A DNA stretch of 36,129 bases from the NCBI GenBank assembly GCA_049115935.1, contig JAGDZK010000029.1:1-36129 (forward strand), read 5' to 3'. The first letter of the stretch is position 1. The number at the start of each line of letters is the position of its first letter. This DNA comes from Bermanella sp049115935 (GTDB taxonomy: Bacteria > Pseudomonadota > Gammaproteobacteria > Pseudomonadales > Oceanobacteraceae). A model generated the notes under the pieces. The model did not search any database and had not been told where the DNA came from. It was given only the letters and a program-made list of their open reading frames with translations. Below are positions 1-8,304 of this stretch, one piece after another. The translations under genes were made by a program, and so were the position numbers.

Positions 1-469
1 ATACGTGACAAGCAGGCTAAAGCATTTTGATTTCTAACCACTGAGTCCATGAAATTATCGGCCATGTTCTCAAATGGGGTTATATCAACCGCTTGACCAG
101 ACTTGGCAGATGACATGGCGTGATTGACCAAGCTAAGGGCTTCGGTATGTAATTTAGAGGCTTTTTCCAGTTCTTTATCAAGATTGGTTGATTTTGTGTC
201 CCTATCTGCGTGTTTGTTTTGAGCAATATCGATTATTTCTGTATTNNTTTTTCTTCGCTGGCTTCTTTGCTGATGGCATGGGGGCTGTCATCACCCTTAC
301 TGGTGTCAATGTAAAGTTCTTTAACGCCACGTTTGACCAGCATATTGATAGTCTGCTGATCAGGGATTCGCCCTTCACGCTCGTGTTCATGCAGGCTTAG
401 GCCTTGTTGTGCGATATTTGCCACATACATGCCAGGTTTGAGTTTGTCAGTTGCAATTTTTTTTAGCAT
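1..469 (-). CDS. HD-GYP domain phosphodiesterase, N-terminal part (partial, broken by Ns)
   Basis: This is the start of a cyclic-di-GMP phosphodiesterase of the HD-GYP class. The first 75 residues (start ATG at 467-469) match the DUF3391 domain that precedes HD-GYP domains: LKPGMYVANI near the start and VKRGVKELYIDT around residues 46-57. Two undetermined bases at 246-247 break the frame. Past them, the codon series starting at 245 reads on to the window edge with typical DUF3391-to-HD-GYP linker features and ends at ALACLSR, just before where the HD motif should begin. I therefore treat 1-469 as one gene with an assembly break, not two genes or a true frameshift. The HD and GYP motifs lie outside the window, so activity cannot be judged. 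It is divergent from the prephenate dehydratase gene across about 100 bases. Confidence 0.85.
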
Positions 470-573
470 TGTAGTATTTGGTTAGGTTTTGTTTGAGTAT
501 AGAAGAGCTGCAATACATATCGAATTTATCAAAAACTGTTAGTATCTAATTAAGTTATAAGAAAGGTGTTTGC

Positions 574-1401
574 ATGCGCAAAATAGCATTTCAGGGACAG
601 CTAGGTGCGTATAGCCACTTAGCTTGCACCCATGTGAGTCCAGAAGCTGAGCCAGTTGCGTATGATAGTTTTGTTCAGGCAATTGCCGCAGTTGAGTCCG
701 CAAAGGCGGATTGGGCAATGATTCCGCTTGAGAATTCTAGCGCGGGTCGTGTAGAAGAAATTTACCGGCAAATACCCAAAACCCATTTAAATATTGTGGC
801 TGAGCACTTCCAGCCGGTATCCCATTGTTTAATGGCCTTGCCCAATGCGAAGCCAACGTGGGTTATGTCACATCCTCAGGCATTAGCTCAATGTCATGAC
901 AAAATCATCAAACTGGGGTTAGAGCCTAGGGCTGAGTTTGATACGGCTGGGGCTGCTAAATTGCTATCCTTGGGAGATGATTTAAGTGGCAGTGTGGTGG
1001 CGTCAGAGTTGGCGGCGCAGTTATATGGACTGCAAATTATTGAGCGTCAATTTGAAGATATTACCGGTAATACCACCCGTTTTATTGTTTTGATGAAAAA
1101 CCCTGAAATGCCGATTTATCAACCTGATGTGTCATACATTACCTCGGTTTTGTTTACCTTAAGAAATATCCCTGCAGCGCTCTATAAAGCATTGGGAGGC
1201 TTTGCTACCAATGGGTTAAATTTAATAAAAATAGAAAGCTATTTGGATAATGCCACTCTTAAAAGTAGCCAGTTTCATATTGATATTGCTGAGCACATAG
1301 AATCACAGGCCATGCAGCAGGCCATTGAAGAGTTAAAATTTTATGCGTCACAGTATCGCTGGTTAGGAACATTTGAGTCACACCCATTTAGAGCGAAATG
1401 A
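574..1401 (+). CDS. pheA: Monofunctional prephenate dehydratase (PDT + ACT domain)
   Basis: Converts prephenate to phenylpyruvate in cytosolic phenylalanine synthesis. The 275-residue protein starts directly with the PDT fold (IAFQGQLGAYSH at residues 4-15) and has the catalytic TRF motif at 168-170, followed by an ACT regulatory domain from about 188 to 270. No chorismate mutase domain precedes it, whereas the well-known gammaproteobacterial P-protein is a fused mutase-dehydratase. The ACT domain reads PAALYKALGGFATNG and IESY where enteric proteins have GALV and ESRP; from memory this resembles alphaproteobacterial PDTs. The start ATG at 574 has an AAGGTG-like ribosome site about 6 bases upstream. 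A short gap separates it from the dGTPase gene, so the two may be cotranscribed. Function is secure; feedback behaviour is not predictable. Confidence 0.93.
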   Translation: MRKIAFQGQLGAYSHLACTHVSPEAEPVAYDSFVQAIAAVESAKADWAMIPLENSSAGRVEEIYRQIPKTHLNIVAEHFQPVSHCLMALPNAKPTWVMSHPQALAQCHDKIIKLGLEPRAEFDTAGAAKLLSLGDDLSGSVVASELAAQLYGLQIIERQFEDITGNTTRFIVLMKNPEMPIYQPDVSYITSVLFTLRNIPAALYKALGGFATNGLNLIKIESYLDNATLKSSQFHIDIAEHIESQAMQQAIEELKFYASQYRWLGTFESHPFRAK

Positions 1402-1442
1402 TGGATGTTTTGTATCGGGGTTTATGGAATAAGGGGAAATAA

Positions 1443-2676
1443 GTGGATTGGAAAACGTTATTGAATGCTAAGCGCTTTGGTGTATTAGATGGGTCGGAGT
1501 CAAGTGAGTCCCGCACCCCATTTCACAAAGACCATGATCGAGTTATTTTCTCCAGTAGCTTTAGACGGCTAGAGCGTAAAACTCAAGTGCATCCTTTAAG
1601 TGATAANNNNNNNNNNNNNNNNNNNNNNNNNNNNNNNNNNNNNNNNNNNNNNNNNNNNNNNNNNNNNNNNNNNNNNNNNNNNNNNNNNNNNNCCTTTTGG
1701 GCATACCGGCGAAGATGCCATAAGGCACTGGTTTCGTGATAGTAGAAATGCTGCATTTTTAACTGGCCTGACTGAGTCTCAAGTGAAGGACTTCCAAACC
1801 TTTGAGGGCAATGCTCAAGGGCTACGCATACTCACTCAACTGGAGTATCACAGGTTTGATGGTGGTATGCGCTTAACCTATGCCACTTTGGGCAGTTTTT
1901 TGAAGTACCCTTGGCATAGTGGTTATCAAGATCCTCTTAAGGGGGAAAAATTTGGCGTGTATCAATCAGAGCTGTCATTTTTGAATGAAATTGCTCAAGA
2001 AGTTGGTTTGATTAAGCTAGATGATGACCGTTATTGTCGACACCCTCTGGTTTATCTGATGGAAGCCGCTGACGATATTTGTTACGCCATTATCGACTTA
2101 GAAGATGGTGTGGAGATGAACCTTCTTCAATATATTGAGGTTGAGGCATTGTTGCTGGAGTTAATTGGTGATGATGTACCCGCTTCCTATTTTAAAACAA
2201 CAGCAGAAGACCCTGCCCGTAGGCGTTTAGCCATTTTACGCGGTAAAGCCATTGAGATAATGGTTAACTCGGTCGCTCAAGCGTTTGTTGATCAAGAGCA
2301 AGTATTGCTAGAAGGCAAGTTAAATGGGGATTTGATTTCACTGGCTGACCCTAAAGTGGCTAAATGTATTCACCAAGCTAAATCATTGGCTCGAGAGAAA
2401 ATCTTTAAGGATCCCAAAAAAGCACTGATTGAAATTGGTGCATATACCACTCTTGGTAGCTTGCTTGAGTCTTTCTTAACAGCGATTGACGAGGTGTTAG
2501 AAGGGGGGCAAATCAGTTATAAGTCTCAGCGTATTCTGGATTTAATTGGTCGTCATGCTCCTCAGGCAGGGTGGGATAAGTATCGAGCCTATTTACGGGT
2601 GGTGGATTATATTGCAGGTATGACCGACGCATATGCGGTTGAACTTGCGCAAGCAATACGCGGTCTTAGGCATTAA
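1443..2676 (+). CDS. dgt: Deoxyguanosinetriphosphate triphosphohydrolase (dGTPase), interrupted by an N-run
   Basis: Hydrolyses dGTP to deoxyguanosine and triphosphate, adjusting dNTP pools. The start is GTG at 1443, with AAGGGG about 6 bases upstream. The first part contains RTPFHKDHDRVIFSSSFRRLERKTQVHP, typical of dGTPases; the part after the gap starts PFGHTGEDAIRHWF and continues through FEGNAQGLRILTQLEYH and a long helical C-terminus. Bases 1607-1692 are N, and the frames on the two sides disagree. Relatives normally have roughly 60 residues between SDN and PFGH, including the metal-binding HD and H-R residues, so 86 Ns probably understate the missing sequence. The catalytic core cannot be checked here. 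I consider it one intact gene spoiled by assembly rather than a pseudogene. Confidence 0.9.
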
Positions 2677-2767
2677 CGTTCGCGAGATATTTATTAGGTG
2701 AGATTCTGCTGAAGATTGGTAGAATGGCCCCGATTTTTATATACACAAATATAACAACGAGATTGTC

Positions 2768-3559
2768 ATGGATATCGATTTTCCTTTGGTTTTAGTATTG
2801 GCCACGTTTGCCACCGGCTTAGTCGCATTGGCAGATAAACTGTATTTTTCAAAAAAGCGTTTAGCTATGGTTGCTCAAGTTGAACTGCAGGGTGCAAGTG
2901 ATGAGCAAATTCAGTTAGCGAGTAAAGAGCCTTGGCTTATAGAGAACAGTAAAGGCTTCTTTCCTGTCTTGGCGTTGGTGTTAGTGCTTAGATCATTCTT
3001 GGTGGAACCCTTTCAAATTCCGTCTGGCTCAATGGAACCTACGTTGATCAAAGGGGACTTTATTCTTGTTAATAAGTTTTCATATGGCTTTCGATTACCA
3101 GTGCTAGGCACAAAAGTCATTGAGGTTGATGACCCAGAACGTGGTGATGTGATGGTATTCATTCCACCCCATGACCCTCGCTACTTTATTAAGCGTGTAG
3201 TTGGTTTACCGGGTGACCATATTCGTTATAGCAATAAGCAATTATTTATTAACGGGGAACAGGTGCCTCAAGAGCTGGTGGGGGCGTTTCCTCATAATGC
3301 ACCACGTATAACAACCTATGAAGAATTTGATTATCCTATTCAGCAATATGTGGGTATTCCAAGTCGCGGAGATGGCGAGTGGATCGTGCCGCAAGGTCAC
3401 TATTTCATGATGGGCGATAACCGCGATAATTCAGGTGATAGTCGTTTCTGGGGATTTGTGCCAGATGAAAATATCGTAGGTAAAGCATTTGCTGTTTGGA
3501 TGCACTGGGAAGATTGGAGCAGTATTCCAAGCTTTTCACGTAATAAGCTAATTCACTAA
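2768..3559 (+). CDS. lepB: Signal peptidase I
   Basis: Inner-membrane serine protease that removes signal peptides from exported proteins. The 263-residue protein has two N-terminal membrane segments (about 5-25 and 63-80). Box B follows, with the catalytic serine in PSGSMEPT (Ser88), and then the catalytic lysine in FIKRVVGLPGD (Lys142). The C-terminal box E MGDNRDNSGDSR is intact. Length and order are normal for proteobacterial LepB. In most gammaproteobacteria lepB lies between lepA and rnc; here neither is present. The gene follows the dGTPase gene by 91 bases and is followed by a small membrane-protein gene. Confidence 0.96.
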   Translation: MDIDFPLVLVLATFATGLVALADKLYFSKKRLAMVAQVELQGASDEQIQLASKEPWLIENSKGFFPVLALVLVLRSFLVEPFQIPSGSMEPTLIKGDFILVNKFSYGFRLPVLGTKVIEVDDPERGDVMVFIPPHDPRYFIKRVVGLPGDHIRYSNKQLFINGEQVPQELVGAFPHNAPRITTYEEFDYPIQQYVGIPSRGDGEWIVPQGHYFMMGDNRDNSGDSRFWGFVPDENIVGKAFAVWMHWEDWSSIPSFSRNKLIH

Positions 3560-3597
3560 ATTTGGCTACACTTATAAGACTCAATGGAGGCTTATAA

Positions 3598-3711
3598 GTG
3601 AAAGCAAAAAAAGTGTGTCGGCGCTGCATCATGGCCCGTTGGATGATGTTCTATTGTGTTTGCATCGGTTCATTGATGGTATTCGCGCTTAATCGAATAA
3701 TACTGGTCTAA
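3598..3711 (+). CDS. Hypothetical 37-residue membrane protein
   Basis: A short open frame begins with GTG at 3598, 7 bases after a strong TGGAGG ribosome-binding site, and ends with TAA at 3709-3711. The product starts with a basic stretch (VKAKKVCRRC, initiator V read as Met) containing a Cys-x-x-Cys pair, then has one hydrophobic segment (about residues 14-37, FYCVCIGSLMVFAL). It lies 38 bases after lepB and before a terminator at 3757, so it would be the last gene of the lepB transcript. I do not recognise the family. The ribosome site, the clean membrane segment and the position support a real gene, but at this length chance is possible. Confidence 0.5.
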   Translation: MKAKKVCRRCIMARWMMFYCVCIGSLMVFALNRIILV

Positions 3712-3756
3712 TTCTGACTAAATAGACTGGTATTTTGAGTTTTGAGCAGTAGAATA

Positions 3757-3789
3757 GCGCCAAACCTATGAAGCTGGCTTGGCGTTTTT
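3757..3789 (+). terminator. Intrinsic terminator after lepB and the small membrane-protein gene
   Basis: CGCCAA pairs with TTGGCG (3758-3763 with 3779-3784), extended inward by CC/GG across one mismatch, and is followed by five Ts. The start codon of the next gene at 3790 directly abuts the T-run. Confidence 0.7.
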
Positions 3790-4170
3790 ATGTATTGGTA
3801 CCGAAAATTTTTGGCATCTTGCTCTTCAGTTATAACCCCCCCTGTAAAACGCAGCTCCCTAGAGCAAAAGAAGGTCGATCGACAGGCCTGTTGTTTGACT
3901 CTCTATGATTGCCAGCAGCGCCCACTTAGCAATAAGCTTCAACGTCACATTAAACATCTAAATGTGCCTGTCACGGTTAAAAATCTTGATCGTTGTCATA
4001 CCTTCCAAAAAGAGCTACTTGCTGGTGGCGGTCGTGCTCAAGTCCCATGTTTACGTATTGAAAGTACTTCTGGAAGTCGTTGGCTCTATGAATCGGAAGA
4101 CATTATTCGGTATTTAGACAAAAAATTTGCTCCTAAATCTCATTCTAAGCGATTAGAACGAGCGCATTAA
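3790..4170 (+). CDS. Glutathione S-transferase N-terminal/glutaredoxin-like protein without CxxC
   Basis: The 126-residue protein has a single thioredoxin-type fold like the N-terminal domain of glutathione S-transferases. Evidence is LTLYDCQQRPLSNKLQRHIKHL, the GGGRAQVPCLRIE segment with its cis-proline, and WLYESEDIIRYLDKKF at the end. Gammaproteobacterial relatives I recall carry a CPFC redox motif after LYQF; the aligned residues here are RPLS, so the dithiol is gone, although a Cys sits three residues earlier and another in VPC. Disulfide exchange by the usual mechanism is therefore unlikely; glutathione binding without catalysis is possible. The ATG at 3790 directly follows the preceding terminator's T-run and has no clear ribosome site, but the upstream residues align with relatives, so I keep it. 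Confidence 0.75.
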   Translation: MYWYRKFLASCSSVITPPVKRSSLEQKKVDRQACCLTLYDCQQRPLSNKLQRHIKHLNVPVTVKNLDRCHTFQKELLAGGGRAQVPCLRIESTSGSRWLYESEDIIRYLDKKFAPKSHSKRLERAH

Positions 4171-4241
4171 TCAAGTATTAGGCATAATGCTCTACTACTA
4201 TTTAATCTAAGGTCAAATAATTGGGAGTGGTAAGTTAGAGC

Positions 4242-5147
4242 ATGGGACGCTCAATTAGTCGTTTTTTAAGTGCCATTACATTGCTAAGCATGATGCTTTC
4301 TCTCCCTAGCTGGGCGAGTACGGTAGGTCTAGTCGTGGACACATCTAGCGATCAGATCTTAGCCTTTAAGCAACAACTGGCCACACAACTCCCCTCCGAC
4401 ACCGTCCAGATTGTCACAGTTTCTGATCTTAATGGCCTAGATGAGGCCAAAATTGATAAGTGGCTAACGCTTGGCCCTAATGCGTTAAATCAATTGTTAC
4501 AGAAATTTAAGGCGCTTAAGGGCCCTGTACTGGCTATGTTTCTACCAGAGGCTGCGAGAGTCAAATTAAGCGCTCAATATGCACGTAAATTTACCATGCT
4601 CGAAAATGCTCCTGATATGGTAAGGCAGCTTGCTCTGATACGGGCGCTTGTGCCTCAAGCAAAACAAGTCGGGGTCTTTCACTCAAGTCAGCTAAATATA
4701 AATAAGTCCGAGCTCAATGGGGCGGCTAAACGCTTTGGTTTGAGTCTGCACTGGGCTGAGCTTAAAGACCCTTTAGATTGGGATCGCCATGCCTTAAAGG
4801 TGCTGGCAGATGTGGACCTTGTGCTCGGTGTGAATGATGATGCGCTTTACAATACCACAACTATTCGCAGTATTTTGATGCGTTTGTATCGATCCAGTAA
4901 AGCACTGATTGGACCGGATAAAGGTTATGTGCGAGCTGGAGCCGTGGCAAGTACCTATTCAGGCATCGAAGAAACACTACTAGCAGCAGCCAGTTGGGCT
5001 CGTGGTGAGTTATCAGCGGATTCAATTCTGGAAAACCCTTACTTTAATGTAAATGTAAATTCACAAGTGGCCCGATCACTGAATATAGTGGTGGACGACC
5101 TAGAAGCCTTAATACGACAAATTAAGGAGTCCACTAATGAAAGGTAA
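4242..5147 (+). CDS. Periplasmic binding protein-like protein, partner of the downstream sensor kinase
   Basis: A 301-residue exported protein with a signal peptide (about 1-25, cleavage likely after SWA). The rest resembles the ABC-transporter substrate-binding family PF04392: a TVGLVVDTSSDQ opening strand, an LVPQAKQVGVFHSS segment starting the second lobe, and DVDLVLGVNDDALYN. No permease or ATPase gene is nearby. Its last 11 bases overlap the start of a hybrid histidine kinase gene, suggesting translational coupling and a role as the ligand sensor for that kinase, as in other binding-protein/kinase pairs. The ligand is unknown. The start ATG at 4242 has a GGGAG about 14 bases upstream, rather far, so a slightly different start is possible. 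Confidence 0.8.
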   Translation: MGRSISRFLSAITLLSMMLSLPSWASTVGLVVDTSSDQILAFKQQLATQLPSDTVQIVTVSDLNGLDEAKIDKWLTLGPNALNQLLQKFKALKGPVLAMFLPEAARVKLSAQYARKFTMLENAPDMVRQLALIRALVPQAKQVGVFHSSQLNINKSELNGAAKRFGLSLHWAELKDPLDWDRHALKVLADVDLVLGVNDDALYNTTTIRSILMRLYRSSKALIGPDKGYVRAGAVASTYSGIEETLLAAASWARGELSADSILENPYFNVNVNSQVARSLNIVVDDLEALIRQIKESTNER

Positions 5148-7041
5148 GGGCTGGAGTCTTTATACACGTACCTTGATTTTAGGTTTAGGTCCTGCGCTTA
5201 TATTGTCATTTGTATTAAGCGGCTACTTTATTAATGTTCGAATTCAAGATGTGAAACATGAGCTTGATAATAAAGGTCAGCTAATAGCCGTGCAGTTAGC
5301 CTCAACGGCTGACTATTTTGTATTAACCGGTAACCCTTCCATAATTTCCCCCCTTACTCGAGTCTTGTTAGAAGATAAAGATGTGGAGTTTATAGAAATT
5401 GAAGATATTGCTGGTGGATTATTGTTCAGTCAAAGTGATGTTAAATTTAATCAAAGTCCTGATCAGGGTGAAAAAGGGCTATTGCGCTGGTATCAAGCAG
5501 ACATCATTCAATATGATGTTTTAGCGGATGACGATGACTGGTTTGCGAAGCAGAAACAAGAAAAAATATTAGGTCAGGTACGAGTAGGGTTGTCCACAAG
5601 CTTTGTTGAGCATCGCCAAAATGAAATCATACTCAATGCGTTCTTAATCGCCACCGTTGCAATGGGCATATGTGGGTTAGTGGCTTGGTTAAGTGGCGCC
5701 CGTTTAGCCACACCTATTTCACGTCTTTCCGTCATTGTAGAAAGAATGGCACAAGGTGATTACAGCGCGCGAACGGCTGAAACCGCAAACGGTGAAGTTA
5801 AGCAATTACAAGAAGGGGTTAATACTCTCGCAAAAGAATTGCAAAAATCAGAAGAAGTACAACAGCACTATGTAGAAAGCCTGATCAAAGAACGAGAAGC
5901 CTCAGAGCAAGCGAATAAAGCTAAAAGTGAATTCTTAGCGGTTATGACTCATGAATTACGTACACCCATGAATGGCGTTTTAGGTATGCTGCAATTGATG
6001 CAGTCAACGGCTTTATCAAAAGAGCAAGATGAATATGTTGAAATAGCACTTTCCTCTGGTGATCATTTATTAGGCTTGATTAACGACATCTTGGACTTTT
6101 CAAAAATTGAACAAGGTAGCATTGAGCTTGATCAAAAGTTTTTTGATTTACATCACAGCCTTCGCAGAATTGCGGATAGCTTCAAAACGATTGTGACAAA
6201 TAAAGATTTAAAGTTTGAGCTCGATATTTCAGCCGTTGAAAATTTAAACGTAAAAGCAGATGAAACCCGACTGCATCAAATATTAGTTAATTTACTGGGT
6301 AATGCAGTTAAATTTACAAAAAAAGGTCATGTGGGCTTAAGTATTGGAAGTGTTGAGCGAATCAATGATCAAATTAAGTTAAGTATCGTTGTTAGTGATT
6401 CAGGTAAAGGCATTAGTGAAGATAATATTGAAAGAATCTTTGATGCTTTTCAGCAAGAAGATGCATCAATATCACGCCAATACGGTGGTACGGGCTTGGG
6501 CTTGGCCATTTCAAAGCAATTAGTTGAAAAAATGAATGGTAATTTGATTGTACAAAGTGCCGCTGAGCAAGGCTCGCGGTTTATCTGTCAATTTACTTGG
6601 GATGTAGCTAAAAACAGAATTGATACTCCCGCTGTTGTACCTGAGGAGTTGGCCGCAGAAAACTTTTTATCTCGAGTACTATTGGTCGAAGATAATGAAG
6701 TTAATCAAAAAGTAGCCCTTAAGATGCTAAAGGACTTTGGCTTGTATTGTGATTTAGCAGAAGACGGTTTGCAGGCTGTGCATCTAGCAAAACAAAATCA
6801 ATATGATTTGATCTTAATGGATTTGCAAATGCCAAATATGGATGGCTATCAAGCGACTAAGGCCCTTCGTCAAGAAGAAGGGCTCAATAAAGTGACGCCT
6901 ATTGTCGCACTAACAGCCAACGCACTTTACGATGTTAAAAACCAATGCCTACAAGCTGGCATGAATGATTTCTTAGCAAAACCTTATAAAAAGGCCTTGC
7001 TGCAACAACTACTCACCCGTTGGCTTAAAGTAAAAGTATAG
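5137..7041 (+). CDS. Hybrid sensor histidine kinase (HAMP, HisKA, HATPase, receiver)
   Basis: An inner-membrane signalling kinase of 634 residues, BarA-like in layout but without a terminal HPt domain. It has a first membrane segment (about 12-33), a periplasmic sensor region (about 34-163) and a second membrane segment (about 164-186). A HAMP linker (about 188-240) follows, then HisKA with phospho-accepting His272 in MTHELRTPMNG. The ATPase domain has the N box LVNLLGNAVKF, DSGKGI at 421-426 and GGTGLGLA at 450-457. The C-terminal receiver starts RVLLVEDNEVNQK (513), with phospho-accepting Asp562 in LMDLQMP and the conserved Lys in LAKPY. A separate HPt protein elsewhere would be needed to relay the phosphate. 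The gene starts inside the preceding binding-protein gene, so sensing probably involves that protein. Confidence 0.94.
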   Translation: MKGKGWSLYTRTLILGLGPALILSFVLSGYFINVRIQDVKHELDNKGQLIAVQLASTADYFVLTGNPSIISPLTRVLLEDKDVEFIEIEDIAGGLLFSQSDVKFNQSPDQGEKGLLRWYQADIIQYDVLADDDDWFAKQKQEKILGQVRVGLSTSFVEHRQNEIILNAFLIATVAMGICGLVAWLSGARLATPISRLSVIVERMAQGDYSARTAETANGEVKQLQEGVNTLAKELQKSEEVQQHYVESLIKEREASEQANKAKSEFLAVMTHELRTPMNGVLGMLQLMQSTALSKEQDEYVEIALSSGDHLLGLINDILDFSKIEQGSIELDQKFFDLHHSLRRIADSFKTIVTNKDLKFELDISAVENLNVKADETRLHQILVNLLGNAVKFTKKGHVGLSIGSVERINDQIKLSIVVSDSGKGISEDNIERIFDAFQQEDASISRQYGGTGLGLAISKQLVEKMNGNLIVQSAAEQGSRFICQFTWDVAKNRIDTPAVVPEELAAENFLSRVLLVEDNEVNQKVALKMLKDFGLYCDLAEDGLQAVHLAKQNQYDLILMDLQMPNMDGYQATKALRQEEGLNKVTPIVALTANALYDVKNQCLQAGMNDFLAKPYKKALLQQLLTRWLKVKV

Positions 7042-7051
7042 CGTGGTTAAA

Positions 7052-7732
7052 CTACCCTTTTGTAACCAGTACTTCATCTAATGGTGCACGGGATGTTCTT
7101 GCAGTATTCGCGTTTATACTTTCATCTTCATAGCCAAAGCTGATACCGAATAAAATCCCCATATCATCATCAACTTCAAAAAAATCTCGAACAATATTTG
7201 GATAATAAGCAGTACTTGCCTGCGCACAGCTACCGATCCCATGGGCTGTCATTAGCAGCATTAAGGTTTGTGCATACATGCCGACATCGACCGCAATGGC
7301 AGGGCTAAAGTCTTTTCTCATTGCGATGAATAAAACATGGGGGGCATCAAAAAATTCATAATTGCGAGCCGTGGCTTTCATGCGAGCAATTTTGTCAGTT
7401 CGCTCAATTCCCATAGCCCCATAAAGTGTTTGTGCGCACTCTACTTGTCGATTACGCATAATGCCTTCAAATTTGGGTAATGCAGAAAAGTCTGGGTTCA
7501 TGTTTTGGCCATGCATAAATGCGCCATGCATTTTTTGCTTTAGATCAGCACAAGCACTGCCACTTGCTAGTAATACTTGCCAGGGTTGAACGTTACAATT
7601 TGATGGGCTTAACTGGGCCGTTTTCAGAATATGGTTAATCACTGCTTTAGGTACAAGGTCAGGTTGATAACCTCTTACTGATCGGCGTTGATGAATAGCA
7701 TCTTCAAGAGACATTGCGCTATTTTCAGTCAT
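7052..7732 (-). CDS. Nitroreductase family FMN oxidoreductase
   Basis: A cytosolic flavoprotein of 226 residues in the nitroreductase family, which reduces nitroaromatics, quinones or related compounds with NAD(P)H. The FMN phosphate-binding RRSVRGY (16-22), LSPSNCNVQPW (about 41-51) and the C-terminal half with VDVGMYAQTLMLLMTAHGIGSCAQ and GISFGYED are all typical. The true substrate cannot be told from sequence. A second ATG six codons in (MSLEDAIHQRR) is an alternative start. It converges with the sensor kinase gene, only 10 bases separating the two stops, with no clear terminator between them. Confidence 0.92.
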   Translation of the reverse strand: MTENSAMSLEDAIHQRRSVRGYQPDLVPKAVINHILKTAQLSPSNCNVQPWQVLLASGSACADLKQKMHGAFMHGQNMNPDFSALPKFEGIMRNRQVECAQTLYGAMGIERTDKIARMKATARNYEFFDAPHVLFIAMRKDFSPAIAVDVGMYAQTLMLLMTAHGIGSCAQASTAYYPNIVRDFFEVDDDMGILFGISFGYEDESINANTARTSRAPLDEVLVTKG

Positions 7733-7824
7733 TGGATTACCTATCTTATTATTATGAGCGTATCGAGCATAACAATCTTAAAGCATTTTCTTCAATGGCG
7801 GAAATTGACAGAGTTACTTGCTTT

Positions 7825-8304
7825 TTACTGTACAGCTTCGCTATCAATAATATTTAATGGAAAGCTAGGCATCCATGCAACTGGTTGAATGCTTATGGTA
7901 ATGTCAGCGGGTTTAATGCCAAATTTAGGCAAATCAATTTGGAATTGAATATCCATTGCATGATCTTGAAGTATACCGGCTCTTTTAATTGATGAAATTT
8001 CAGAATCTAAAGCCAATACACTAATATTAAACGCGACCCAAGCTTGAGGCCATGGACCGTGTTGCGCATTTTCGAGATGTAATTTACACCTTAATATTGG
8101 GCTAAAACCTGTTTCATCTATGTCTTTTGTGACATCAGAAAGAGTTAATGATAATTGGTGAATATCTGAATAAGCAAAATTTTCGTTAGCACTGTTTGGG
8201 ACGTGAGCAAAAAAAGATTCTGTGTTGGTTTCGCTACATCCCGACAATGCGCCCAAAAGGGATGCTAAAAGGTAAGTGGGAAAATTCTGTTTAAAGTTGG
8301 CCAT
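7825..8304 (-). CDS. Hypothetical lipoprotein
   Basis: A 159-residue protein with a lipoprotein signal ending in the lipobox LSGC (Cys about residue 23), so it should be lipidated and anchored in the envelope. The mature part has no motif I recognise; it alternates short beta-like stretches (LSLTLSDV, AWVAFNISVLAL, DITISIQPVAWMP), suggesting a small beta domain. Its first 14 bases overlap the end of the upstream transglycosylase gene, so the two are almost certainly co-translated. A link to cell-wall turnover or anchoring of the transglycosylase is inference from position only. Confidence 0.7.
   Translation of the reverse strand: MANFKQNFPTYLLASLLGALSGCSETNTESFFAHVPNSANENFAYSDIHQLSLTLSDVTKDIDETGFSPILRCKLHLENAQHGPWPQAWVAFNISVLALDSEISSIKRAGILQDHAMDIQFQIDLPKFGIKPADITISIQPVAWMPSFPLNIIDSEAVQ

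Noticed and set aside
188..400. 70-residue plus-strand open frame across the N-containing region
   Set aside because: Shadow of the HD-GYP gene on the opposite strand and includes undetermined bases.
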